NCBI RefSeq assembly: GCF_900184035.1
Contig: NZ_FXWP01000023.1
Location: forward strand, 48,961 to 112,960
DNA: 64,000 nucleotides
Direction of reading: 5' to 3'
Origin: Kosakonia pseudosacchari
GTDB lineage: Bacteria; Pseudomonadota; Gammaproteobacteria; Enterobacterales; Enterobacteriaceae
A program made the translations under genes and the position numbers. The notes beneath the pieces were generated by a model. It saw only the letters and a program-made list of their open reading frames with translations, was not told the origin of the DNA and searched no databases. This document shows, in pieces, positions 26,354-34,637 of the stretch (position 1 is the stretch's first letter; each line of letters starts with the position of its first letter).

Positions 26354-27016
26354 ATGTTCACCAGACACTTCGCCTCGCTGAAAGGCGACACCGTAAAAGC
26401 TATCTTCCTGGTCTGCCTGGCAGTGGGCGTCGTCGGCGTCTCTTACGGATCGCTGGCCATGGCTTACGGCTTTCCTTTATGGGTGCCGCTGGCGCTCTCC
26501 ACCCTGGTGCTGGCTGGCGCATCCGAGTTTATGTTTATCGGTATTGTCGCCAGCGGCGGCAATCCACTGGCTGCGGCTCTGGCGGGTCTGCTCGTTAACG
26601 CCCGCCATATCCCATTTGGCGTCACGGTGCGTGAACTGGTAGGTCAACGTGCGGCCAGTTTTCTCGGCTGCCACATCATGAATGATGAAAGCGTCGTGTT
26701 CGGCTTATCACAGCCCACCGCCGAGCAACGTAAAGCCGCTTACTGGCTATGTGGTTTAGGGGTAGCGCTATTGTGGCCCGCTGGCGTACTGGTGGGTGCG
26801 GCGGTGGGTAAATTGCTGCCCGCACCGGAAACCATCGGTCTGGATGCGGTTTTCCCGGCAATTTTGCTGGCGCTGGTATTGCCGGCGCTGAAAAAGCGCA
26901 CCACGCTGATCCGCGCCTCGAGCGGCGCGGTATTGTCGCTCGCCGCCGTTCCCTTTGCGCCAGTGGGATTACCGGTGCTGCTCTCTTTACTTGGCTTACT
27001 GACGAGGAAGAAATAA
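26354..27016 (+). CDS. AzlC-family branched-chain amino acid exporter, large subunit
   Basis: Inner-membrane protein of the AzlC/YgaZ family that, with an AzlD partner, exports branched-chain amino acids. 220 residues with several hydrophobic segments. Family blocks: GSLAMAYGFPLWVPLALSTLVLAGASEFMFIG, LAGLLVNARHIPFG and CHIMNDESVVF. RBS AGAGAG before ATG 26354. Stop overlaps the next ATG by one base (TAATG). Substrate not shown by sequence. Confidence 0.85.
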   Translation: MFTRHFASLKGDTVKAIFLVCLAVGVVGVSYGSLAMAYGFPLWVPLALSTLVLAGASEFMFIGIVASGGNPLAAALAGLLVNARHIPFGVTVRELVGQRAASFLGCHIMNDESVVFGLSQPTAEQRKAAYWLCGLGVALLWPAGVLVGAAVGKLLPAPETIGLDAVFPAILLALVLPALKKRTTLIRASSGAVLSLAAVPFAPVGLPVLLSLLGLLTRKK

Positions 27017-27339
27017 TGGCCAGCGTTGCGCTCATTATCGGCGGTATCGCCATCCTTTCTATCGGCACCTATTTGATGCGCCTTGGTGGCGCAAAACTCG
27101 GCAGCCGGCTGGCGCTTTCCGAGCACTCTCAGGCACTGCTGTCGGATGCGGCAACCACCCTGCTTTTCGCGGTCGCGCTGGCATCGATGCTCTATGAAGG
27201 CGGGCATTTCGCTGGCATGGCGCGCGTACTGGGTGTGCTTTTCGCGTTGTTTCTCGCCTGGCGCAAAATGCCGCTGATTGTGGTGATCCTCTCCGCAGCG
27301 GTCGTCACCGCGCTGCTGCGCCTTGCCGGAATCGCATAA
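27016..27339 (+). CDS. AzlD-family branched-chain amino acid exporter, small subunit
   Basis: Small membrane partner of AzlC. 107 residues, four hydrophobic helices, beginning ASVALIIGGIAILSIGTYLMRLGGAKLG, which is the AzlD/YgaH pattern, and ending LRLAGIA. Directly overlaps the large-subunit gene by one base, so the pair is co-translated. Convergent with the exporter operon whose last stop lies only 12 bases away; no obvious terminator is present between them. Confidence 0.83.
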   Translation: MASVALIIGGIAILSIGTYLMRLGGAKLGSRLALSEHSQALLSDAATTLLFAVALASMLYEGGHFAGMARVLGVLFALFLAWRKMPLIVVILSAAVVTALLRLAGIA

Positions 27340-27351
27340 GGAACGGGCGCG

Positions 27352-28653
27352 TTAATGGATACTCACGGAAACCGGGTTAGCCGAACCGCCCTGCGCGCCC
27401 ATTTCAACGCGCACTTCCCCCGCGTCAATCCCGTGGATTTCCACCCCCTGCGCCACCGTCTGCCCGGTGGTAACCACCACTTTGCGCGGTGTCGCACCGG
27501 ACGAGGCTCGCCAGAGCACCCAACGCGAACCCGATTGCGGATCGACATGTAACGCCTGAGCAGGCACCGCGAATCCGTGTTCGTTCTGCCAGGTGATCAC
27601 CGCCAGCCGGGCGCTCATCCCCAGCCGAATATCTTGCTGTAAATCCGCCAGCGGCGTGTTTACCGACACCGTGACATCGTAATAAGCGCCCTGCGTCTCT
27701 GCCGCGCTGCTCTGAACGCCAATTTCGCGGATCTGCCCGCTGAGCGTTTTGCCAGCAAACCCTTCACCGGTGATGTTAACCGGCATCCCCTCTTTTAACT
27801 GGTGGAGATCCGATTCCTCGACGCGAGTCACTACCTGTATCGTGTCCAGCCCTGTCACCGTTAACAACGCCGCACCCTGGCTCACTGACAAACCCGGCTG
27901 AAGAGTCACCGGTTTACCGCTATCCGGCGCGACCGGGCGCACGATAAAACCGGCATAGGGCGCACGTATTGTTTGTCGCTCCACCTGCGCTTTCAGTGTT
28001 GCGTAGCGAGCCTGCGCATTTGCCAGTTCCATATCGGCAATTTTGCTGTCCTCGCCTTTACCCCGCGCTTCCATCGTGTGTAACTCTTCCTGCGCGGCCG
28101 CCAGATCCTGCTGCTGCGTTTGTGCCTGCTGCGTCAGCGCATCGACTTCCATACGGGCGACAATCCCGCGCTTAAAAAGCGCAGTGGTATCGCGAAGATT
28201 GGCCTGCGTATTGGAAAGCGTCGCGCGTGCGGTCTGCACCACGCGCCTGGCACGTGAAACATCCGGGCTGCTGCTCCAGTTGCGAAACAGCGCCACCTCT
28301 TTTTGCGCTTTCAAAAGATCCGCCTGCGCCTGGCGAAGTTGGATCTCAATCTGTCCGGGATCAAGCACTACCAGCACTTGCCCCTTTTCAACGCGCTGCC
28401 CTTCGTGAACCGCGATTTCACGGATCACCCCGTCAAACGGCGCGGCAAGGGTTTGCTGGCGAGCCGCCTGAATACGCCCCACCAGCCCCAACTGGTTTTC
28501 AAGCCGCTGTGGCTGAACCGACAGCCAGACTTCCTGCGCAGCGCGACTTTCCGGTTCGCGTGAGACTACCCACCATAAGAGCGAGCCGCCAACCACTACC
28601 GCAAGTGTCAGCAGTAAAAGCAGGCGTTGCTTGTGCGTAAGAAACTTAATCAT
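27352..28653 (-). CDS. Periplasmic adaptor of a tripartite ABC exporter (MacA/HlyD family)
   Basis: Membrane-fusion protein linking the inner-membrane ABC permease to the outer-membrane channel. 433 residues. One N-terminal membrane anchor (about 11-29), biotinyl-lipoyl halves (APFDGVIREIAVHEGQRVEKGQVLVVL and TIRAPYAGFIVRPV) flanking a long coiled coil (about 105-215, rich in Q, A, E). A beta-barrel domain follows. Last gene of the operon; start overlaps the channel gene by eight bases (ATGATTAA). Export substrate unknown. Confidence 0.87.
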   Translation of the reverse strand: MIKFLTHKQRLLLLLTLAVVVGGSLLWWVVSREPESRAAQEVWLSVQPQRLENQLGLVGRIQAARQQTLAAPFDGVIREIAVHEGQRVEKGQVLVVLDPGQIEIQLRQAQADLLKAQKEVALFRNWSSSPDVSRARRVVQTARATLSNTQANLRDTTALFKRGIVARMEVDALTQQAQTQQQDLAAAQEELHTMEARGKGEDSKIADMELANAQARYATLKAQVERQTIRAPYAGFIVRPVAPDSGKPVTLQPGLSVSQGAALLTVTGLDTIQVVTRVEESDLHQLKEGMPVNITGEGFAGKTLSGQIREIGVQSSAAETQGAYYDVTVSVNTPLADLQQDIRLGMSARLAVITWQNEHGFAVPAQALHVDPQSGSRWVLWRASSGATPRKVVVTTGQTVAQGVEIHGIDAGEVRVEMGAQGGSANPVSVSIH

Positions 28654-30112
28654 TGAGCGAAATATCCCAACTTTGCAGCGTGGTTCCCAGCGTTTGATCT
28701 AGCCCGGCCTGCGCATTCAAATAGCTGATAAGCGCATTTAGCCTGGCGTTTTCCGCGTTGCGAAGATCGTTTTCAAAGCTCAGTACCTGGAAGTTGCTGG
28801 AGCGGCCAGCGGTGAGTTTTTCCCGTTCAATTTCCAGTTTGCGGCGTGACAAATCCCGTGCGCGTTGGGCTATCTCAAACTGCCGCCAGCGGGTGCCCAT
28901 ATCGCGCACGGCGTTGGTGACATCACGGTCAAGCTGCTGGTGCGCTTCCGCCAGCTGGATTTGCTGATTTTGCACATTAACCTGCGCTTGCACTTCCGCC
29001 TGCCGGGCGGTCATGTCGCCGATGGGGATCTCCACCTGAACCCCAACATAGTTATCCCAGTTGCGCGCGCCATCGCCTCGCGCCGCACGGTTACGCTGCT
29101 GCGTTGCGCCGCCGACCAGCGAAACATCCCACAACCGGTCATTACGGGCGACGGCGAGGTTAATCGCAGCCTGTTCACCAACAAGCAACTGCGCCAGATA
29201 AGCGGGCTGCGACGCCTCCGCCTGTTTCAACGCGCGATCGGCCTGCACCTCGACAGGCTTTGCCTGTAGCGCTTCGGTCGCGACAATTGGCGCATGCAGA
29301 TCCAACGCCAGCAGTTGCAACAGCGCCAGCCGCGCCATATCCACCCGATTTCGCGCCTCTTCATGCGCCAGTTCTTGTGAGGCCACTTCGGCCTCGGTTT
29401 GCACAATTTCAAACTCCGCCATGCGCCCGGCGCTGATCATCGCCTGGTTCACTTCCACCAACTGGCGCGCCCGCGCCAGCGAATCCTGAGCAATCTTTAA
29501 CTGCTCCTGCGCCAGCAACAAATCGCGATAAGCGGTGATAATTTGGGTGATCGTCTGCGAAACGGTGGACTTCAAATTCAAGCGGTTGATTTGCTCAGTC
29601 ATCTGCGCAAGGCGAACCGGCGCGGTGGCAATATCTTTACCCGCACCGCGCAACAGCGGCTGAATAACAGAAAAGTTCGCGCCATCGTTGTGGGATAACC
29701 CCGCCACATTGGCGTCGGTGTGTTGATATGTCCAGCCGAGGCTAACGCGCGTGCCGTAAGGGGTGAGCAGCGTGGAGGTCGGCGTCAGGTTTCCCTGCCG
29801 GTAGCGGTCATCCTGGTTGCGCGTGGAGAGATAATTACCGGAGAGTACCAGTTTTGGCGTGAAGCGATCTTCGGCCACGCGCAGGTCAAATTTCTGCGCA
29901 ACCCTGTCGAGATACGCGCTACGAATGGCGCGGTTATCACGCAGTCCAAGATAGATGGCATCACTCAGGGTGAGATCGATACTGTCGCCTTTCAGCGCAA
30001 TACGCGCTGTCTCGCCGTCTCGCGTGGCGTGGGAAGGGTTCACCGGCATTTCCGCACGCGCCGGGCAAACGCTCAGGCTTGCCAGGAATATCAGCCAGAC
30101 ATTTTTACGCAT
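28646..30112 (-). CDS. TolC-family outer-membrane efflux channel
   Basis: Trimeric outer-membrane/periplasmic duct for the same exporter. ATG at 30112 gives 488 residues and a signal peptide MRKNVWLIFLASLSVCPARA. The much longer frame upstream is an Arg/Trp-rich read-through of the permease gene and is rejected. Two TolC repeats can be seen, each with a long helical hairpin, e.g. TITQIITAYRDLLLAQEQLKIAQDSLARAR and the second half LAEAHQQLDRDVTNAVRDM. Its presence in the operon means the exporter does not have to borrow TolC. Overlaps the permease gene by eight bases (ATGCGTAA). Confidence 0.85.
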   Translation of the reverse strand: MRKNVWLIFLASLSVCPARAEMPVNPSHATRDGETARIALKGDSIDLTLSDAIYLGLRDNRAIRSAYLDRVAQKFDLRVAEDRFTPKLVLSGNYLSTRNQDDRYRQGNLTPTSTLLTPYGTRVSLGWTYQHTDANVAGLSHNDGANFSVIQPLLRGAGKDIATAPVRLAQMTEQINRLNLKSTVSQTITQIITAYRDLLLAQEQLKIAQDSLARARQLVEVNQAMISAGRMAEFEIVQTEAEVASQELAHEEARNRVDMARLALLQLLALDLHAPIVATEALQAKPVEVQADRALKQAEASQPAYLAQLLVGEQAAINLAVARNDRLWDVSLVGGATQQRNRAARGDGARNWDNYVGVQVEIPIGDMTARQAEVQAQVNVQNQQIQLAEAHQQLDRDVTNAVRDMGTRWRQFEIAQRARDLSRRKLEIEREKLTAGRSSNFQVLSFENDLRNAENARLNALISYLNAQAGLDQTLGTTLQSWDISLND

Positions 30113-31355
30113 CGCGCAACGCCTCCACCGGCTCCAGCCGGGACGCCGCCAGTGCGGGAGATAAGCCAAAAAACAGCCCAATAACAATGGCGCTGCCAAT
30201 GCCCAACGGCAACGCCGCGGCGGATAAGGCAAAATCAGACCAGCCAGAAAACCAGACAAACAGCCACGCCACCGCGAAACCCGCCGCCGCGCCAAGCAGC
30301 GCGCCTGCCGTCGCTAGCACAATGGCTTCCAGCAAAAAGAGCATCGCGATATCGCGCGGACGCGCGCCCAGCGCCATGCGCACACCAATTTCCCGGCGGC
30401 GCTCCGACACATTCATCACCATCACATTCATCACGCCCACCCCGCCAACCAACAGCGAGATGCCGCCAAGCCCGGCGAGCAACCCTGAAAACAGGCGCGA
30501 CTGCTGCTCAATGCCTTCCAGCAGCTGCTGAGGAACCTGCACATTGACCTCGAAGCCGGGCATCTTTTCGTTGAGCCACGCCTGTAGCCTGGGCGCGATG
30601 TGCTCCAGTTGTTCACCGCTGCGGCTACGCGCCGCGACGCCAGTGATTTGCGGAAAATCGATCACCCGGCGCATACCGGTTATCGGCAGCAAAATGGCAT
30701 CATCTATGGAGACAGGAATGATCGGGTTTGGTCCTTGCGCGCGCAGAATGCCAACTATCTCAAAGAGATAACCACCAATCTGAATGCGGTCGCCCAGCAG
30801 GACGGGGCGGTCGGGCTGGGCCCATTGTGCGGCGACATTGGCCCCGAGAACGGCGTAGGTGCTCTGCGCATCAAAGCGGCTCAAAAAGCGGCCTTGCTCC
30901 AGTTGCAGTCGCAACACAGAAGGCAGTTCAGCGCCGCTACCGACCAGCGTTGCCGCTGCCGTTCGGCCATTAAAACGCGCTTGTGTGTTACTGGGAACGA
31001 GCGCAGAGGCCGCGTCAATCTCCGGTATCTGTTGATGCAAGGCATCAATATCCAGATCGGCGGGCGCGACCAGCGGTTTTCTGCCGGAACCGACAGGCTG
31101 CTGAATATTGGCAACCAGTAACTCACTACCCATACCGCGAAAAATGCTCATCGCCTCACGTTCGGCGTTGTAGCCAATGTTCAGCAACGCCACCACCGCC
31201 GCGCAGCCCACTGCGATGCCCAACAGCGCCAGCACCGCGCGGCGACCTAACAGCCGCAGGTTATCCAGCGACTCCAGCAAAAGTTGCAGCCACGGCATTC
31301 CGTAGCGTGAAGACAGAGAAACACGGATTGCGGCGGGCAGACGAAGATCAGACAT
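30105..31355 (-). CDS. ABC exporter permease (MacB/FtsX-like)
   Basis: Inner-membrane permease of the MacB type but without a fused ATPase. ATG at 31355 gives 416 residues. First membrane helix about 35-60 (RRAVLALLGIAVGCAAVVALLNI). A large periplasmic MacB-core domain (about 65-290) contains LDIDALHQQIPEIDAASALVPSN. Three C-terminal helices belong to the FtsX domain (GISLLVGGVGVMNVMVMNVSERRREIGVRMALGA, a strong family signature). Overlaps the ATPase gene by eight bases (ATGTCTGA). Confidence 0.87.
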   Translation of the reverse strand: MSDLRLPAAIRVSLSSRYGMPWLQLLLESLDNLRLLGRRAVLALLGIAVGCAAVVALLNIGYNAEREAMSIFRGMGSELLVANIQQPVGSGRKPLVAPADLDIDALHQQIPEIDAASALVPSNTQARFNGRTAAATLVGSGAELPSVLRLQLEQGRFLSRFDAQSTYAVLGANVAAQWAQPDRPVLLGDRIQIGGYLFEIVGILRAQGPNPIIPVSIDDAILLPITGMRRVIDFPQITGVAARSRSGEQLEHIAPRLQAWLNEKMPGFEVNVQVPQQLLEGIEQQSRLFSGLLAGLGGISLLVGGVGVMNVMVMNVSERRREIGVRMALGARPRDIAMLFLLEAIVLATAGALLGAAAGFAVAWLFVWFSGWSDFALSAAALPLGIGSAIVIGLFFGLSPALAASRLEPVEALRDA

Positions 31356-32094
31356 GCGTTGCCTCGTTGATCCGTCCGTCAGCCACCTGAATGCAGCGCG
31401 ACATGCGGCGGGCAATGGCATCGTCATGCGTTACCAGCACCAGCGTGGTACCACTGTCGCGATTCAGGGCCAGCAGTAAGTCGATGATGTCAGCGGCGTT
31501 TTGGCTATCAAGGTTACCGGTGGGTTCATCGGCGAGCAGCAACGCCGGTTCGCCAACCAGCGCGCGGGCAATGGCCACACGCTGGCGCTGCCCGCCGGAC
31601 AAATCCGCAGGGCGGTGGTGCGCGCGTTCACTTAACCCCACGCGCTGAAGCTGTTTGCGGGCAGCGTCCTGTGCTTCATGACGCAGTACGCCTCGATAGA
31701 GCAGCGGCAAAGCAACATTGTCCAGCGCGGTAAGCCGGGGCAGTAAATTGAAACTCTGAAAGACAAAACCAATGATGTGATTACGCGCCGTCGCGCGAGC
31801 GTCTGCGCCGCAGCGGGACATATCTTCGCCATGAAACATCACGCGCCCGGAGGTGGGCGTATCAAGCAATCCCAGCAGATTAAGCAGCGTGCTTTTCCCC
31901 GAGCCAGACGCGCCAACAATGGCGCAACTTTGCCCGGAGGGGATAGATAACGAAATGTTGTGCAGGATAGTCTGCCGCGCGGCACCAGCGGCGTAGGAAT
32001 AAGTCACCGAATCCAGGCGTATCAAATCAGCGCCAGATGTCGTGTGGTGAGTTTCGCTTATCCCTGAGTCGTGCAACCGTTCCATGTTTGCCAA
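31348..32094 (-). CDS. ABC exporter ATPase (MacB/LolD-like)
   Basis: Cytoplasmic ATPase of the MacAB-like exporter, separate from its permease. 248 residues. Walker A GASGSGKS (61-68), Q-loop FVFQSFNLLPRL, signature LSGGQ (165-169), Walker B ALLLADEPTGNLD and H-loop VTHDD. The start used is TTG at 32094, which has AGGA seven bases upstream; ATG at 32085 is in frame but poorly spaced. First gene of the operon, divergent from the FlhE-like gene. Confidence 0.85.
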   Translation of the reverse strand: MANMERLHDSGISETHHTTSGADLIRLDSVTYSYAAGAARQTILHNISLSIPSGQSCAIVGASGSGKSTLLNLLGLLDTPTSGRVMFHGEDMSRCGADARATARNHIIGFVFQSFNLLPRLTALDNVALPLLYRGVLRHEAQDAARKQLQRVGLSERAHHRPADLSGGQRQRVAIARALVGEPALLLADEPTGNLDSQNAADIIDLLLALNRDSGTTLVLVTHDDAIARRMSRCIQVADGRINEATHV

Positions 32095-32488
32095 TCATTC
32101 ATCCTGAAGAACACGGATATGGTGTGAACTACATATCAATATTAACGGCCAGAAAAACGAAACCTTTAGTGTTTTTGCCGTGAATGCATTTCAACAAAAC
32201 CTACCAAAATTGATATCTAAAGAATTAACCGCAATCGCCGATAGGTATTTGGCACACTTTACCCAACATATTTAAATATTAAACAGCAATTAAGCCACAC
32301 TTAATTAAAACAATAAGCATTGACAAAAATAAATATATTATCTAGCTTTCCACGGGCAAACGGAAATTAGAGCTGGCAAATAAGAATTATTGAGTTACCT
32401 TGTGTTCACGCAGGGCAACTCAATAATTCCCATGATTTAAGGTAAATATCATGGATATAAGTTAGCTTACTCTTTAATGAGGCTTTAA
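32095..32488. other. AT-rich divergent region between exporter and FlhE-like gene
   Basis: 394 bases without a gene, AT-rich, holding promoters of both directions (hexamers not assigned with confidence) and the long hairpin at 32384-32429. Nothing else was seen. Confidence 0.5.
32384..32429 (+). other. Long stem-loop upstream of the FlhE-like gene
   Basis: GAATTATTGAGTT and AACTCAATAATTC form a perfect 13-bp stem around a 20-base loop. The loop can extend the stem (CCTTGTG with CGCAGG, one bulge). It lies about 60 bases before the ATG. No T-run follows. It could be a leader structure, small RNA or protein-binding dyad. Confidence 0.55.
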
Positions 32489-32914
32489 ATGAAACGGAAA
32501 TCGATCCTGCTGGCTTTATCAGGTTTAATGTTTATCTCTTCAAGCGCATTCGCAACGGGTGGCACTTCAGTCGGCTCAATGCTTGCACCCTCAGTTTCAG
32601 TAAAAAACCAATGGTATAACAAAGCCTTCCCGGTTACAGCCGGAACGCCGTCAACCGGTAAAGTCGGCATGGTTTATTACACATGGACTTACAGCTATTA
32701 CCCGGCGGGTATGCAGGTTTATTTATGCTATAACAACGGTAATACTTGCATGGACGTTTCTAATGCACGTTCAGGCAACGTTGACTTCACGCCTTATAAT
32801 ATCGCACCGAACCAACCAATCAGTCTATATGCTCGCGTAAATGGCACCGGTAAAATGCTGACGGCAAATGGGCAATCAAGCCAGGTTATTGTTAACTACA
32901 CATTTAATCAATAA
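32489..32914 (+). CDS. FlhE-like secreted protein (orphan)
   Basis: 141-residue periplasmic protein with a signal peptide (KRKSILLALSGLMFISSSAFA|TGG). The rest resembles FlhE, a small periplasmic beta-barrel-like factor of the flagellar operon. Resemblances are the cysteine pair in VYLCYNNGNTC, the middle strand region, and the ending SSQVIVNYTFNQ (FlhE ends SNEVIVNY). No flagellar genes are nearby. AATGAGG precedes the ATG. Role unknown. Proximity to the divergent exporter suggests but does not show a link. Confidence 0.62.
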   Translation: MKRKSILLALSGLMFISSSAFATGGTSVGSMLAPSVSVKNQWYNKAFPVTAGTPSTGKVGMVYYTWTYSYYPAGMQVYLCYNNGNTCMDVSNARSGNVDFTPYNIAPNQPISLYARVNGTGKMLTANGQSSQVIVNYTFNQ

Positions 32915-32993
32915 TTCACTTACCGCGTAATTTTATTATTACTGATAACGCATGGTAATAATAAGGATGTGAATTTAATTCGCCCATAATAAT

Positions 32994-33029
32994 AATGCCC
33001 GACGACATTTTTATATGTCATTGGGCATT
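32994..33029 (+). terminator. Possible terminator after the FlhE-like gene
   Basis: AATGCCC and GGGCATT frame an inner GACAT/ATGTC stem, giving a long hairpin 80 bases after the stop. T-run is weak. Confidence 0.4.
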
Positions 33030-33118
33030 TCAGTCATCTATGGATCTTTTAAAAACACTTCAGGTAATTACTGCACACACCTACGTCCCCGGTAATACGC
33101 TATTATCCCATCGCAGAA

Positions 33119-33142
33119 ATAAAAAAAGCGCCCGCAGGCGCT
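33119..33142 (-). terminator. Terminator of DUF1471 gene, copy 1
   Basis: AGCGCC-CGCA-GGCGCT hairpin (33127-33142) followed on the minus strand by a T-run. The same hairpin occurs after copy 2. Confidence 0.85.
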
Positions 33143-33163
33143 CTTTCGACAGGACAACATTAC

Positions 33164-33376
33164 TTATTTGCTCAGTTCAGCGGTCATGTGAACCTGGTTG
33201 CCGGTATAGGCTTCAGTGATCTGGTAAGAAGATGCACCAGCCTGTTGAGCCTGCGCAGCAATTTTCGCTTCGGCGCCGGCAAGTGTGGTGTCCGTTGCGG
33301 TCACAGACTGTGCAGCGAAAGAACCAAAAGAGGTAGCCAGAACGATAACTGCGACAAAAGTTTTGATGCTTTTCAT
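33164..33376 (-). CDS. DUF1471 (YhcN/BhsA-type) small periplasmic protein, copy 1
   Basis: Small secreted protein of a family linked to stress and biofilm responses in enterics. ATG at 33376 gives 70 residues; an upstream in-frame Met adds 16 unrelated residues. Signal peptide 1-22 (SIKTFVAVIVLATSFGSFAA). The DUF1471 core reads TLAGAEAKIAAQAQQAGASSYQITEAYTGNQVHMTAEL, including the ASSYQITEA signature. It differs from copy 2 (34638-34850) at five residues: 12, 30, 33, 37 and 69. Confidence 0.85.
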   Translation of the reverse strand: MKSIKTFVAVIVLATSFGSFAAQSVTATDTTLAGAEAKIAAQAQQAGASSYQITEAYTGNQVHMTAELSK

Positions 33377-33406
33377 GATATAAACCCTTACGTTAATTTG
33401 TTTGAG

Positions 33407-33423
33407 TGAGGCGTTCTGCCTCA
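33407..33423 (-). other. Leader hairpin of DUF1471 copy 1
   Basis: TGAGGC-N5-GCCTCA in the 5' leader. In copy 2 the matching stem reads TGAGGC/GCCTCG, where a T-A pair becomes T-G, so pairing is kept while the loop changes. Confidence 0.5.
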
Positions 33424-33512
33424 ATGAAATAAATAATAGGCCTGTTTGCTCACAACAAAAAGCGGAAGTATTTGCCGTTAAAATTCAAAATTACTGAACA
33501 AACGAGTTTCCG

Positions 33513-34034
33513 ATGATAGCGACTGAATTAGCACCGCTGCTGGCGGGTCGAAAAACGATACAGGTCAGCCCGACAACAACCCTGCTCAGGCAGGGTGACA
33601 GGCAACAAAACATGTTTGTCTTGCAGGAGGGTATTGCCAGGGCGGTCTGGCATTCACCGGAGGGGAACGAACGGATCAAAGAGTTTTATTTCCCCGGCGA
33701 GTGCTGCTTTCTCTATCTCAGTTGGCTAACCGGGAGCGTGGCGGATTACAGCCTGCAAATGCTGACGTCAGGCGCGCTCTGCGAAGTACCGCTGCGTTTA
33801 CTGGAACAAGAAGAACATCAGGCCGCCAAAATAGCGCTCCTGCGCCAGCAACTGATCTTTAAAGAGAAGAAGGAGCAGATGTTTTTGCTCAATAACCCGG
33901 AGCAACGCTATCGCTATGTGCAGACCCATTTCCCGGCATGGGAGGCACAATTAACGCAAAAAGATCTCGCCAGTTATATCGGGATCTCGCCGGTGAGCTT
34001 GTCGCGCATCCGCGCGCGTCTTAACAAAGGTTAA
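33513..34034 (+). CDS. Crp/Fnr-family transcriptional regulator
   Basis: 173-residue regulator, shorter than Crp. The N-terminal cyclic-nucleotide-binding-type beta-roll spans about 10-95 (LLRQGDRQQNMFVLQEGIARAVW, KEFYFPGECCFLYLSW). A connecting helix follows, then a compact C-terminal helix-turn-helix (LTQKDLASYIGISPVSLSRIRARL). The residues that bind cAMP in Crp and the Fnr cysteines are not evident, so the ligand is unknown. Divergent from DUF1471 copy 1 and upstream of a YgjV-like gene. Confidence 0.78.
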   Translation: MIATELAPLLAGRKTIQVSPTTTLLRQGDRQQNMFVLQEGIARAVWHSPEGNERIKEFYFPGECCFLYLSWLTGSVADYSLQMLTSGALCEVPLRLLEQEEHQAAKIALLRQQLIFKEKKEQMFLLNNPEQRYRYVQTHFPAWEAQLTQKDLASYIGISPVSLSRIRARLNKG

Positions 34035-34089
34035 CGAAAGCCTGCCGCCGGGTCGCTACTATCGCCGTCATCTCGCACCCGAGGAGACG

Positions 34090-34587
34090 ATGATGAGCGC
34101 TTTTTGGTTATCACAAATGCTGGCTGGCTTTTCTTTCATTTTTGATTTGTTGGCGTTTCAGTTTGCCCGCCGGCGGATCACCCTGGCGATACTTGCCGCC
34201 TCCACCAGCCTGCTGGCGATACATTTTTGCTTGCTGAACGCACCTGTAGCCGCGAGTTTGATGGCGCTGGCCGCATGCCGTTATCTGACCGCCATCATGA
34301 CGACCGCGCGGAAAATGAAGATTGGATTTATTGTCGCAACCTGCTTGTGCAGCGCGCTAAGCTGGCAGCAACCCACCGATGTTTTACCGCTACTCGGTAG
34401 CCTGCTGATGACCAGCGCCGCTTTTCACCCGGCGGCAAAAAATATGCGGCGGCTCACCCTCTGCGGGAGCGGCTGCTGGCTGGTGAATAATATGGTGATC
34501 GGATCGCCCGTGGCTGTTGCCATGGAGAGCGCCTTCATTCTCAGTACGCTGGTGTCGTGCTGGCGGCTCACCCGGCAGGCGGAATAA
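34090..34587 (+). CDS. YgjV-family inner-membrane protein
   Basis: 165 residues, almost wholly hydrophobic with about five or six membrane helices. The pattern (WLSQMLAGFSFIFDLLAFQFARRR, a central tryptophan QQPTDVLPLLGSLLMTSAAF, then CGSGCWLVNNMVIGSPVAV) fits the YgjV family, whose function is unknown. GAGGAG precedes the ATG. Same direction as the Crp/Fnr-like gene with a 55-base gap, so the two may be co-transcribed. Confidence 0.65.
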   Translation: MMSAFWLSQMLAGFSFIFDLLAFQFARRRITLAILAASTSLLAIHFCLLNAPVAASLMALAACRYLTAIMTTARKMKIGFIVATCLCSALSWQQPTDVLPLLGSLLMTSAAFHPAAKNMRRLTLCGSGCWLVNNMVIGSPVAVAMESAFILSTLVSCWRLTRQAE

Positions 34588-34592
34588 CAGGC

Positions 34593-34616
34593 AAAAAAAA
34601 AGCGCCCGCAGGCGCT
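34593..34616 (-). terminator. Terminator of DUF1471 gene, copy 2
   Basis: AGCGCC-CGCA-GGCGCT hairpin (34601-34616) with eight T following on the minus strand, identical in stem to that of copy 1. Confidence 0.88.
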
Positions 34617-34637
34617 CTTTCGACAATACAGCGTGAC

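Noticed and set aside
30113..30295. 61-codon N-terminal extension of the TolC-family channel
   Set aside because: The extension is Arg/Trp-rich read-through of the permease gene in another frame and would bury the signal peptide; ATG 30112 is preferred.
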